Part shown: piece after piece, positions 1 to 4,968 of the stretch
How positions within the stretch are numbered: position 1 is the stretch's first letter
How the letters are laid out: every line of letters begins with the position of its first letter
Assembly (NCBI GenBank): GCA_021782525.1
Contig: JAJXUY010000106.1
Span: forward strand, 1 to 6,163
Origin: Acidobacteriota bacterium
GTDB taxonomy: Bacteria > Acidobacteriota > Thermoanaerobaculia > Thermoanaerobaculales > Thermoanaerobaculaceae
Direction: 5' to 3'
Length of the DNA: 6,163 nt
The notes under the pieces: model-generated
Databases searched by the model: none
What the model saw: only the letters and a program-made list of their open reading frames with translations
What the model was told of the DNA's origin: nothing
Translations under genes and position numbers: made by a program

Positions 1-1082
1 TTGGCGTTGTAGACGACCCACGCGCGGTCGGGCGTCATCGTGACGTGCTCGACCATGAACGCGCCCGGCGTCAGCAGCGCCGGCTGCCCCCCGCTCGCGG
101 GCACCGAGTACAGGTGCGGCCAGCCGTCGAGGTCGGCGAGGAAGACGAGGCGGCCGCCGGCGGCCCAGTGCAGGTTGGCGCCGCCCGCGGTCTCGGGGTA
201 CGAGCCGTCGAGCGTCTCCGGGCTCGACCAGGCGGCGTGCCCGTTCCCGGTCGCGACGTCGGCGACCCAGATCGCCCACGGCTCGGGGTGCGGCTCGAGC
301 AGCGGCGGCAGCGCGCCGCCGCGGCCGGGGCGGCGGACGAACGCGATCGCCCGGCCGTCGGGCGACCAGCGCGGGTGCGCGTCGCGCGACGTGCTCGGGG
401 CGAGGTAGCGGATCGGCGCGTCGCGGCCGGCGTACAGCCCGATGAAGCTGTGGTCGCCGCGCGCGGAGGTGAACGCCAGGGTCTTGCCGTCGGGCGACCA
501 GCGCAGCTCGCGCGCCTTGCCGTGGTCGAAGAACAGCCGCTGCGGCTCGGCGCCGCCGGCGGCCGGCGCCGACCAGACGCTGCCGTCCTTGGGGTGAATG
601 AACGCGACCGTGCGGCCATCGGGGGAGACGGCGGGGGTGTCGCCGGGTCCGAGGCGGACCACCTTGCCGGTCGCGAGGTCGGCCGCGTACAGCTCCAGGC
701 GCGGCTCCTCAGGGCTCGACGCCGGGTCGGGCGCGAGGTCGCCCGCGGCCGGCCAGTTCTCGTCGTGGTCGCCGCCGCGCACGAACACCAGCACCGTGCC
801 GTCGGGCGAGAACGCGAGGTTGGTCAGCTCCTGGCCGTCGTCCTCGGTGAAGCGCGTGAGCGGCCGCGGGGCGTACCCCGGCGCCGCCGCGGTCCACACG
901 TTGCGCACACCGCGCTCGTCGAGCACCCAGGCGATCGCGCCTCCGTGCGCGGCCGCCGTCATCTCGGTCGGGAACGGATAGGAGAGGACCTGTTCCATCG
1001 TGAAGCCGGCGGCCCGCGCCGGCGCCGCGAGCGCCGCCCCCGCCAGCAGCGTGACGCCGATGACCACCCCCGCGTGTCGCAT
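1..1082 (-). CDS. Exported S9-family (prolyl oligopeptidase-like) peptidase, N-terminal propeller part, truncated by the window edge
   Basis: The frame is open from an ATG at 1082 to the left edge (360 codons, no stop), so the C-terminal part is missing. Residues 1-24 form a Sec-type signal peptide: charged MRH start, hydrophobic stretch VVIGVTLLAGAALA, likely cleavage after ARA near residue 24. The mature start (FTMEQVLSYPFPTEM) is typical of bacterial S9 peptidases of the DPP-IV/acylaminoacyl-peptidase type. PD40-type beta-propeller blade motifs follow: FSPDG at 91-95, SPDG at 153-156, WSPDG at 195-199 and WSPDG at 239-243. In this family the propeller gates substrate access to an alpha/beta-hydrolase domain with a Ser-Asp-His triad. 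That domain would lie left of the window, so peptidase activity is inferred. The alternative is a TolB-like propeller protein without a hydrolase. A G-run lies 6 bases before the ATG. The gene is divergent from rsgA and probably acts in the periplasm or outside the cell. Confidence 0.85.
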   Translation of the reverse strand, partial: MRHAGVVIGVTLLAGAALAAPARAAGFTMEQVLSYPFPTEMTAAAHGGAIAWVLDERGVRNVWTAAAPGYAPRPLTRFTEDDGQELTNLAFSPDGTVLVFVRGGDHDENWPAAGDLAPDPASSPEEPRLELYAADLATGKVVRLGPGDTPAVSPDGRTVAFIHPKDGSVWSAPAAGGAEPQRLFFDHGKARELRWSPDGKTLAFTSARGDHSFIGLYAGRDAPIRYLAPSTSRDAHPRWSPDGRAIAFVRRPGRGGALPPLLEPHPEPWAIWVADVATGNGHAAWSSPETLDGSYPETAGGANLHWAAGGRLVFLADLDGWPHLYSVPASGGQPALLTPGAFMVEHVTMTPDRAWVVYNA

Positions 1083-1108
1083 CGCGTGCCCCCCGTCGTC
1101 CTGTCCGC

Positions 1109-1114
1109 ATCGTA
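1109..1114 (-). promoter_or_regulatory. Possible -10 element of the S9 peptidase gene
   Basis: On the minus strand this reads TACGAT (4 of 6 matches to TATAAT), ending 26 bases before the ATG at 1082. Between them is a run of six G (1089-1094) that could serve as a weak ribosome binding site, 6 bases from the start codon. I see no convincing -35 box. The call rests on position and on its being an AT-rich hexamer in very GC-rich DNA. Confidence 0.3.
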
Positions 1115-1224
1115 CACGCCCCGGACGTCGGCCGGTGCACGCGGCCGCAGCCTCGCCTCGGCCTGGAGCCGCCCGCAGCGCAGCCCCGAGCTGACGCGTG
1201 TGAGCGCTGGCGGCGGCGCGGTGG

Positions 1225-1230
1225 TATCGT
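1225..1230 (+). promoter_or_regulatory. Possible -10 element upstream of rsgA
   Basis: TATCGT is one of the few AT-containing hexamers in this stretch and matches TATAAT at 4 of 6 positions. No good -35 is visible 16-18 bases upstream. If used, transcription would begin near 1237, just before the perfect hairpin at 1240-1258. The rsgA promoter could equally lie closer to the gene without a recognisable hexamer. Confidence 0.2.
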
Positions 1231-1239
1231 GGCGGCACA

Positions 1240-1258
1240 GGCGGGGCCCGGCCCCGCC
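1240..1258 (+). other. Perfect 8-bp inverted repeat (GC hairpin)
   Basis: GGCGGGGC, loop CCG, GCCCCGCC. The stem is perfect and all G/C. No T-run follows, so it is not a classical intrinsic terminator. It is followed at once by GGAGGG and then the ATG at 1268, so in a transcript it would sit against a possible ribosome binding site. A role in translation control of the short ORF is only a guess. Confidence 0.35.
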
Positions 1259-1267
1259 GGAGGGTGG

Positions 1268-1303
1268 ATGATCTCGACGGTTCTCCATGCGGATCTTGCC
1301 TGA
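1268..1303 (+). CDS. Possible 11-codon leader ORF upstream of rsgA
   Basis: The ORF reads MISTVLHADLA and then TGA. It is preceded by GGAGGG at 1259-1264, 3 bases before the ATG, which is close for an optimal ribosome binding site. It lies directly after the 1240-1258 hairpin and before the hairpin at 1315-1340. The peptide has no run of a regulatory amino acid, so an amino-acid attenuation leader is not indicated. An ORF this short with an SD-like stretch can occur by chance in G-rich DNA, so this is tentative. Confidence 0.15.
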   Translation: MISTVLHADLA

Positions 1304-1433
1304 GGGTGGCCCCAGGCCGTAGGCGCTGAGCGCCGCGGCCGCCCGACTCACCCAGGATCCGTGCCCGCGCGCTTCGCCGGCTCTGTCGGCGGGCGGCGCT
1401 GCGGGCGAGCGCGCGCCGCCCGGCGGTGCGTAT

Positions 1434-1439
1434 GGAGGG
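1434..1439 (+). promoter_or_regulatory. Ribosome binding site that sets the rsgA start at GTG 1447
   Basis: GGAGGG lies 7 bases before the GTG at 1447. Two other in-frame starts, GTG 1426 and ATG 1432, lie upstream of or overlap this site and have no SD-like sequence of their own. The GTG start also places the conserved LSDLGFGPFF segment right at the N-terminus, as in relatives. Confidence 0.7.
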
Positions 1440-1446
1440 CGTCACC

Positions 1447-2523
1447 GTGAGCGAGCTTTCCGATCTGGGCTTCGGCCCGTTCTTCGAGCGTCAACTGCAG
1501 ACCGTCCAGGGCCGCGAGGAGGTCCCGGCCCGCATCGCCGCCGAGCACCGCGGCGCCTACGAGGTGTGGTCGGCCACCGGCGCCGGCCCCGCGCGCCTCG
1601 CCGGCCGCCTCCGCCTCACCGACGACGCGGCCGGCTTGCCGGGCGCCGGCGACTGGGTCGTGCTCGACGGCGCCCCGGCGCCCGGGATCACCGCGGTCGT
1701 CGAGCGCGTGCTCGCGCGGCGCACGGTGTTCACCCGCGCGGCCGCCGGACGGCGGGCGGTCGCGCAGGCGGTCGCCGCGAACGTCGACCTCGTGTTCGCC
1801 GTCTGCGGCCTCGACGCCGACTTCAACCTGCGCCGCATCGAGCGCTACGTCGCGCGCATCTGGGCGAGCGGTGCGCAGCCGGCCGTGATCCTGAGCAAGA
1901 GCGACCTCTGCGACGGCGCCGCCGAGCGCGCGGGTGAGGTCGCGGGCCGGGTCCCGGGCGTGGAGGTCATCGTCACCAGCGCGCCGCGCGCCGGCGGCGT
2001 CGCCGAGGTGCGCGCGCGCATCGGGCCCGGCGTGACGGCCGCGTTCGTCGGCTCGTCGGGGGCGGGGAAGTCCACCCTCATCAACGCGCTGCTCGGCGAG
2101 GAGCGGCTGGCGACGGGGGCGGTGCGCGCCGCGGACGGCCGCGGCTGCCACGTCACCACGCACCGCCAGCTCGTCCGCCTCCCCGGCGGCGGGCTCGTCC
2201 TCGACACCCCCGGGATGCGCGAGCTAGCGCTGGTGGATGAGGAGGGCCTCGACGCGCTGTTCGGCGACGTCGAGGCGCTCGCGGCGCGCTGCCGTTACCG
2301 GGACTGCCGCCACGACAGCGAGCCCGGGTGCGCGGTCAAGGCGGCGGTCGCGGCGGGGAATCTCGACGCCGACCGGCTGGAGCACTACCGCCAGCTCGGG
2401 CGCGAGGCGGCGGCGTTCGCGCGGCGCCACGACGAGCACGCCCGCCGCCAGTCGGAGCGCGTGTGGGGCCAGCTCGCCGACGAGGTCGCCCGCCTGCGCC
2501 GCTGGAAGGGGGGGAAGGAGTAG
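1447..2523 (+). CDS. rsgA: Ribosome small-subunit-dependent GTPase A (RsgA/YjeQ)
   Basis: This is a circularly permuted GTPase that binds the 30S subunit late in assembly and uses GTP hydrolysis to release itself from the maturing particle. The product is 358 residues from GTG 1447. The first 100 or so residues form the OB-fold region (with GDWVVLD). The G motifs then come in the permuted order diagnostic of the family: SKSD (G4) at 150-153, TSA (G5) at 177-179, P-loop GSSGAGKS (G1) at 202-209, a CHVTTHR segment with T237/T238 (G2), and DTPG (G3) at 253-256. The C-terminal zinc-binding motif is complete: C282, C287, H289, C295. Length is normal. G4 has Ser where classical GTPases have Asn, a substitution I believe is tolerated in this branch. 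Next downstream is the reductase-like gene after 83 bases. The identification is firm. Confidence 0.96.
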   Translation: MSELSDLGFGPFFERQLQTVQGREEVPARIAAEHRGAYEVWSATGAGPARLAGRLRLTDDAAGLPGAGDWVVLDGAPAPGITAVVERVLARRTVFTRAAAGRRAVAQAVAANVDLVFAVCGLDADFNLRRIERYVARIWASGAQPAVILSKSDLCDGAAERAGEVAGRVPGVEVIVTSAPRAGGVAEVRARIGPGVTAAFVGSSGAGKSTLINALLGEERLATGAVRAADGRGCHVTTHRQLVRLPGGGLVLDTPGMRELALVDEEGLDALFGDVEALAARCRYRDCRHDSEPGCAVKAAVAAGNLDADRLEHYRQLGREAAAFARRHDEHARRQSERVWGQLADEVARLRRWKGGKE

Positions 2524-2564
2524 CCGCCGCCGTGCAGCTGCTGCTCGAGACGGCGAAGGCGCAG

Positions 2565-2570
2565 TAGCAT
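2565..2570 (+). promoter_or_regulatory. Possible -10 element of the aldo/keto-reductase-like gene
   Basis: TAGCAT lies in the 83-base gap after rsgA, 36 bases before the ATG at 2607, and matches TATAAT at 4 of 6 positions. The -35 position (2542-2547, TGCTCG) is a poor match. If it is not a promoter, the gene is probably read through from rsgA; I see no terminator with a T-run in the gap. Confidence 0.25.
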
Positions 2571-2596
2571 AGAGAGCGCGGACGCGGCGGCGCGGG

Positions 2597-2602
2597 AGGA
2601 GG
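2597..2602 (+). promoter_or_regulatory. Strong ribosome binding site of the aldo/keto-reductase-like gene
   Basis: AGGAGG, inside the longer purine run GGGAGGAGGAG (2594-2604), ends 4 bases before ATG 2607. A second register (GGGAGG, 2594-2599) gives a 7-base spacing. It supports this ATG as the start. Confidence 0.7.
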
Positions 2603-2606
2603 AGCG

Positions 2607-3413
2607 ATGGCACCGTTTCCGGAGCGGGTGACGCTGGGGCGGTCCGGGCTCTCGGTCGGGCCGCTCGGGGTCGCGGGCGGGTACGGCGTCGGTTGCGCCG
2701 CGCTCCGGCGCGCGTTCGACCGCGGGGTCAACTACTTCTACCAAGGCTCCCGGCGCCGGACCGGAATGGCACAGGCGATCCGCGAGCTGGTCGCGTCCGG
2801 CCGGCGCGACCGCCTCGTCGTGCTGCTGCAGAGCTACGCGCGCAGCGGCGGCCTGCTCGAGCGGTGGCTCGAGCGCGGGCTGACCCAGCTCGGGATCGAG
2901 TGCGCCGACGTCCTCCTCCTCGGCTGGTACAACTCGCCGCCCCCCGAGCGCGTGCTCGAGCGTGCGAGCCGGCTGGTCGAGCGCGGGATGGTGCGACACC
3001 TCGCGATCTCGGCTCACCACCGCCCCGCGTTCGTGCGCTACGCGGCCGACCCGCGTTTCGCGATCCTGCACATCCGCTACAACGCGGCGCACACCGGGGC
3101 GGAGGCCGACGTGTTCCCCCACCTCGCGGCGGCCGAGCGGCCCGGCATCGTCGCCTACACCGCGACGCGCTGGGGCTCGCTGCTCAGTCCGCGCAAGATG
3201 CCGGCGGGCGAAGCGCCGCTGCGCGGGCGCGACTGCTACCGGTTCGTGCTCACGAACCCCAACTTCGACGTCTGCATGAGCGGCCCGAAGGACGACGCCG
3301 AGATGGACGAGGCGCTCGCCGCCCTCGACGAGGGGCCGCTCGCCCCCGAGGAAGCCGAGCGCATCCGCCGGATCGGCCGCTTCGTCCACGACCACGCCGT
3401 CATGGGGCGCTGA
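2607..3413 (+). CDS. Aldo/keto-reductase-fold protein lacking the canonical catalytic tetrad
   Basis: The 268-residue product follows the layout of a TIM-barrel aldo/keto reductase: LGRSGLSVGPLG start, FDRGVNYF strand, ECADVLLLG strand, VERGMVRHLAISAHHR (compare G-K-I-R-x-x-G-v-S), IRYNAAH (compare the Q-Y-N strand), and near the C-terminus CMSGPKDDAEMDEAL, matching the cofactor-side segment. The usual Asp-Tyr-Lys-His tetrad is not seen. Asp is replaced by Y45 (YFYQG, normally FDTA), Tyr (five residues on) by R50, Lys by Q75 (LLQSY) and His by G106 (LLLGWYN). Several alternative residues look family-specific: the SRRR cluster at 48-51, W107-Y108-N109 and P110-P112. I recall similar proteins in myxobacteria and acidobacteria, but cannot search here. 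It may use different chemistry, bind NAD(P) or a ligand without reduction, or be a pseudo-enzyme. No signal peptide, so cytoplasmic. The protein is slightly short for the family. Confidence 0.85.
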   Translation: MAPFPERVTLGRSGLSVGPLGVAGGYGVGCAALRRAFDRGVNYFYQGSRRRTGMAQAIRELVASGRRDRLVVLLQSYARSGGLLERWLERGLTQLGIECADVLLLGWYNSPPPERVLERASRLVERGMVRHLAISAHHRPAFVRYAADPRFAILHIRYNAAHTGAEADVFPHLAAAERPGIVAYTATRWGSLLSPRKMPAGEAPLRGRDCYRFVLTNPNFDVCMSGPKDDAEMDEALAALDEGPLAPEEAERIRRIGRFVHDHAVMGR

Positions 3414-3499
3414 GGGCGGCGCTCGGCGGCGGCCGGAGCGGCGACCCCCGGGCCCGGCCTCGGCGCTCGGGCGCAGACGGGGCCCCCCGCGAACAGCAG

Positions 3500-3505
3500 T
3501 ATCCT
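3500..3505 (+). promoter_or_regulatory. Likely -10 element (TATCCT) of the small membrane-anchored protein gene
   Basis: TATCCT ends 21 bases before ATG 3527 and is followed by a ribosome binding site (CGGAGG, 3515-3520, 6 bases from the ATG). The same hexamer precedes the two zincin genes in this window. No convincing -35 box is seen. Confidence 0.5.
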
Positions 3506-3526
3506 GACGAGAAACGGAGGCCCGCC

Positions 3527-3913
3527 ATGAAGAAGATCCTCCTGGCGCTGGTCGTGATCGCGGCCTGCATCTACGGCTTCAAGGCGTGGGACCGGCAGCG
3601 GAGCGCGGACGCGGCCAGGCTGCGTGTGGTTGCCGTGCTGCACGCGATGGCCGACAACGACCCGCAGACGGCGATCGGCGTGTGGGCGGAGAACCGCGCG
3701 AAGCTCGACATGGCGGGGCTGGCGGCGTATCAGCTCCGCTTCGAGAGGTTCTGGGCGGACTCGGGGCTGGCCGCGGGCACGGGGTGGACGGTCGCCTCGG
3801 TTCAGGCCGACCCGAACGGCGGCGGCCACCTCGTCACCCTGGCGAGCGGCGGCCAGCGGGTCGTGCTGCGGGTGCCGGCGAGCGCACCGATCGGCTTCGT
3901 CCCGCCGGAGTGA
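3527..3913 (+). CDS. Small membrane-anchored or lipoprotein-like protein of unknown function
   Basis: I do not recognise the family. The 128-residue product starts at ATG 3527, supported by CGGAGG 6 bases upstream; the frame is open further upstream but that part overlaps the reductase-like gene in another frame. The N-terminus has two lysines and a hydrophobic stretch (ILLALVVIAACIYGF, residues 4-18). It includes a lipobox-like IAAC with C14 as possible lipidation site, although 13 residues is short for a lipoprotein signal; a single uncleaved membrane anchor fits equally well. After a basic linker comes a helical half (about 27-80, rich in Ala, Leu and Arg, with two Trp) and a strand-rich half (about 85-128, with GWTVASVQ, HLVTLAS and RVVLRVPA). 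This helix-then-strand order resembles small NTF2-like or DUF4878-type exported proteins, but that is an inference from pattern only. It converges with the gene that ends at 3977. Confidence 0.75.
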   Translation: MKKILLALVVIAACIYGFKAWDRQRSADAARLRVVAVLHAMADNDPQTAIGVWAENRAKLDMAGLAAYQLRFERFWADSGLAAGTGWTVASVQADPNGGGHLVTLASGGQRVVLRVPASAPIGFVPPE

Positions 3914-3976
3914 GGCCGGAACGCCGCCGCGGAGGGGCTGGCACAGGCTCGGGCAGCCGCCGCACGGCGCGCCGGC

Positions 3977-4546
3977 TCAGCGCAGCTTCGTCCAGTCGAT
4001 GCGCCAGCGGGTGCCGGTCCTGATCCAGACGAGCGGCTTGCGCTTGTCGGCGGGGGTCGCCAGGGCGAGGTGGTACAGCTCGTCCACGCGCCCGTAGAAC
4101 CCGCGCGTGTGGGGCGTGTCGGGCCAGTCGAACAGCTTGACGTCGAGGTGGTGGGCGAACTCGTGCAGCACCGTGCTGAGCATCCCGCGGTAGGTCGTGA
4201 CCTTGCCGAGGATCGCGGTGCGCATCCACGCGCGGATCACGCTGCCCGCGAACGTATAGTCGCCGAACAGCTCGTACGTGAGGTGGCCCTCGCGGACGGC
4301 GTGCGGCCGCACGCCGAGGACCCGGAGCCTGGGCGCAGGCACGCCGTAGAACGCCGCCAGGCCGTCGAGCAACTCTTGCCCGGCCCGGCGCACCTCCACC
4401 GCCTTCGCCCCCTCCATCGCCGCGCGCAGCCGTTCGGCGGCCTGCTGCAGCGGCCGGGCGGGCGGCAGCGCCAGCGTGTGCTGCGCGTCGCTCGCCTCGT
4501 ACTGCCGGCGCCGGCCGGCCGCCCGCGGGACCGCGTCCGTGATCAC
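3977..4546 (-). CDS. HExxH zincin-like protein (possible metallopeptidase, SprT-like arrangement)
   Basis: The product is 189 residues from GTG 4546. It has HEFAH at 128-132 (H128 and H132 zinc ligands, E129 catalytic base), followed by H133-L134-D135, and 14 residues after H132 the segment H146-T-R-G-F. H146 is a good candidate third ligand, as in SprT/WSS1-like proteins where a later His precedes a Phe. The family name is not certain; I recall similar C-termini in acidobacterial hypothetical proteins. The N-terminal third is charged and helical, and no signal peptide or membrane segment is seen, so it is probably cytoplasmic. The frame is open up to 4963, but the upstream part looks non-coding and overlaps an intergenic repeat. 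GTG 4546 was chosen because a TATCCT hexamer ends 6 bases before it, consistent with a leaderless start; M44 is a fallback start. It is divergent from the exported gluzincin-like gene at 4969. Confidence 0.8.
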   Translation of the reverse strand: MITDAVPRAAGRRRQYEASDAQHTLALPPARPLQQAAERLRAAMEGAKAVEVRRAGQELLDGLAAFYGVPAPRLRVLGVRPHAVREGHLTYELFGDYTFAGSVIRAWMRTAILGKVTTYRGMLSTVLHEFAHHLDVKLFDWPDTPHTRGFYGRVDELYHLALATPADKRKPLVWIRTGTRWRIDWTKLR

Positions 4547-4552
4547 GCCCGG

Positions 4553-4558
4553 AGGATA
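4553..4558 (-). promoter_or_regulatory. Likely -10 element (TATCCT) of a leaderless minus-strand gene
   Basis: On the minus strand TATCCT is followed by 6 bases and then GTG 4546. A transcript starting the usual 6-8 bases after the hexamer would begin at or next to the start codon. There is no Shine-Dalgarno sequence between them, and no clear -35 box. Confidence 0.5.
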
Positions 4559-4638
4559 GCGCCGCCGCGAAGCGCCCGGTGCGCCCTTCGTTGCCTGACG
4601 GGCACGCGATCGCCACGGTCCCCTCGCCCGGTTGCGCC

Positions 4639-4653
4639 GGACCCGAGGCCCTG
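4639..4653 (+). repeat. Imperfect 15-base direct repeat, left copy
   Basis: GGACCCGAGGCCCTG. The right copy at 4926-4940 differs only at the third base; the last 12 bases (CCCGAGGCCCTG) are identical. The two copies bracket 272 bases of the intergenic region. Confidence 0.6.
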
Positions 4654-4755
4654 TCGAGAGACTCACGGTTTCTTCCTGCTGCATCGGCTCGCCGCACCGC
4701 ACCTGTGCTCGTGATGAGCGACTGCGGTGCCAGCCGGTCTGTGTGTTGGTAGTAA

Positions 4756-4785
4756 GGCACGAAGCGAAGCGGAGTGCCGTTCGTG
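4756..4785. repeat. Overlapping, mutually exclusive inverted repeats
   Basis: GGCAC (4756-4760) can pair with GTGCC (4774-4778), while the overlapping CACGAA (4758-4763) can pair with TTCGTG (4780-4785). The stems share bases, so only one could form at a time. They lie directly before the tandem repeat. They may simply be diverged copies of the same repeat family. No T-run follows. Confidence 0.35.
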
Positions 4786-4841
4786 GCGAAGCGCCTCCGG
4801 TTCGAGGGTAGGCGCTCGCCGTTGGAGGGGAAGCGCTCGCC
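4779..4841. repeat. Short tandem repeat, three 21-base units
   Basis: Units are 4779-4799, 4800-4820 and 4821-4841, each starting GTT. The second and third match at 18 of 21 positions and both end GGCGCTCGCC or AGCGCTCGCC; the first is weaker (14 of 21 against the third). The 21-base period is a multiple of three, and read on the minus strand it gives a heptad like SNGERLP. There are no spacers between units. Confidence 0.6.
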
Positions 4842-4891
4842 GTGCAACGCTTCCGCCGGGCAATCGCCGGCTGAGGCCCAACTGAACGTGG

Positions 4892-4903
4892 GCGATCGAT
4901 CGC
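4892..4903. repeat. Perfect 12-base palindrome, possible operator
   Basis: GCGATCGATCGC is its own reverse complement. It sits about 51 bases upstream of the TATCCT element of the plus-strand gluzincin-like gene, a position that would suit an activator. It could also be a methylation-type or chance palindrome. A related GCGATCGC occurs at 4606-4613. Confidence 0.35.
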
Positions 4904-4925
4904 TCGTGCTTCGGGTATTTCTGTC

Positions 4926-4940
4926 GGGCCCGAGGCCCTG
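4926..4940 (+). repeat. Imperfect 15-base direct repeat, right copy
   Basis: GGGCCCGAGGCCCTG, partner of 4639-4653 (14 of 15 identical). It ends 14 bases before the TATCCT hexamer at 4955, so it occupies the place where a -35 box would be expected. Confidence 0.6.
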
Positions 4941-4954
4941 AGACGAGTCCCGTG

Positions 4955-4960
4955 TATCCT
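4955..4960 (+). promoter_or_regulatory. Likely -10 element (TATCCT) of a leaderless plus-strand gene
   Basis: TATCCT is followed by 8 bases and then ATG 4969, with no Shine-Dalgarno sequence between. Transcription would begin at or just before the start codon. The in-frame ATG at 4993 is the alternative start, but it also lacks a good ribosome binding site. Confidence 0.5.
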
Positions 4961-4968
4961 CATCCCTC

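Larger units (their letters stand above)
1083..1446. other. Divergent intergenic region between the S9 peptidase gene and rsgA
   Basis: These 364 bases separate two divergent genes and hold no convincing gene. The left part should carry the minus-strand promoter. In the right part a TATCGT hexamer (1225-1230) could be a plus-strand -10, which would give rsgA a leader of about 210 bases. That leader would include a perfect 8-bp stem with a 3-base loop (1240-1258), a short ORF (1268-1303), a GGCGC/GCGCC hairpin with flanking GGCC pairing (1315-1340), and weaker stems at 1375-1391 and 1402-1421. In DNA this GC-rich, hairpins arise easily by chance. No known riboswitch class was recognised. Confidence 0.4.
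4547..4968. other. Divergent intergenic region between two zincin-like genes
   Basis: These 422 bases lie between two divergent genes. I find no credible gene in them: the open frames have no recognisable protein character. The composition is visibly less GC-rich than the genes, for example around 4740-4765 and 4905-4925. It holds both divergent TATCCT elements, a 15-base imperfect direct repeat pair (4639-4653 and 4926-4940), overlapping inverted repeats at 4756-4785, a 21-base tandem repeat (4779-4841) and a 12-base palindrome (4892-4903). It could be a shared regulatory region, a degenerate mobile repeat, or both. Confidence 0.6.

Noticed and set aside
45..1271. Long plus-strand open frame (408 codons) across the S9 peptidase gene
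   Set aside because: It is rich in Arg, Ala and Gly and has no recognisable motif. The minus strand of the same stretch encodes a signal peptide and repeated SPDG propeller motifs, so this is a shadow frame.
2693..3526. Upstream extension of the small anchored protein through the reductase-like gene
   Set aside because: This part lies in the wrong frame over a well-supported gene and is Arg/Pro-rich. ATG 3527 has a ribosome binding site and opens with a hydrophobic anchor.
3914..3976. Bidirectional terminator between convergent genes
   Set aside because: The stretch is GC-rich, but I found no stem followed by a T-run on either strand.
4070..4714. Plus-strand open frame of 214 codons opposite the HExxH gene
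   Set aside because: No protein family character; it is the complement of the coding strand.
4797..4812. tRNA-like T-loop (GGTTCGA)
   Set aside because: The flanking bases do not form the 5-bp T-stem, and no acceptor or anticodon arm fits around it.
4779..4841. CRISPR array
   Set aside because: The units are contiguous, with no spacers, they diverge from one another, and no cas gene is present.
4547..4963. N-terminal extension of the HExxH protein up to an ATG at 4963
   Set aside because: The extension is Arg/Ser/Thr-rich, passes through the tandem repeat, and has no good start signal. The GTG at 4546 with TATCCT 6 bases upstream is a better start.
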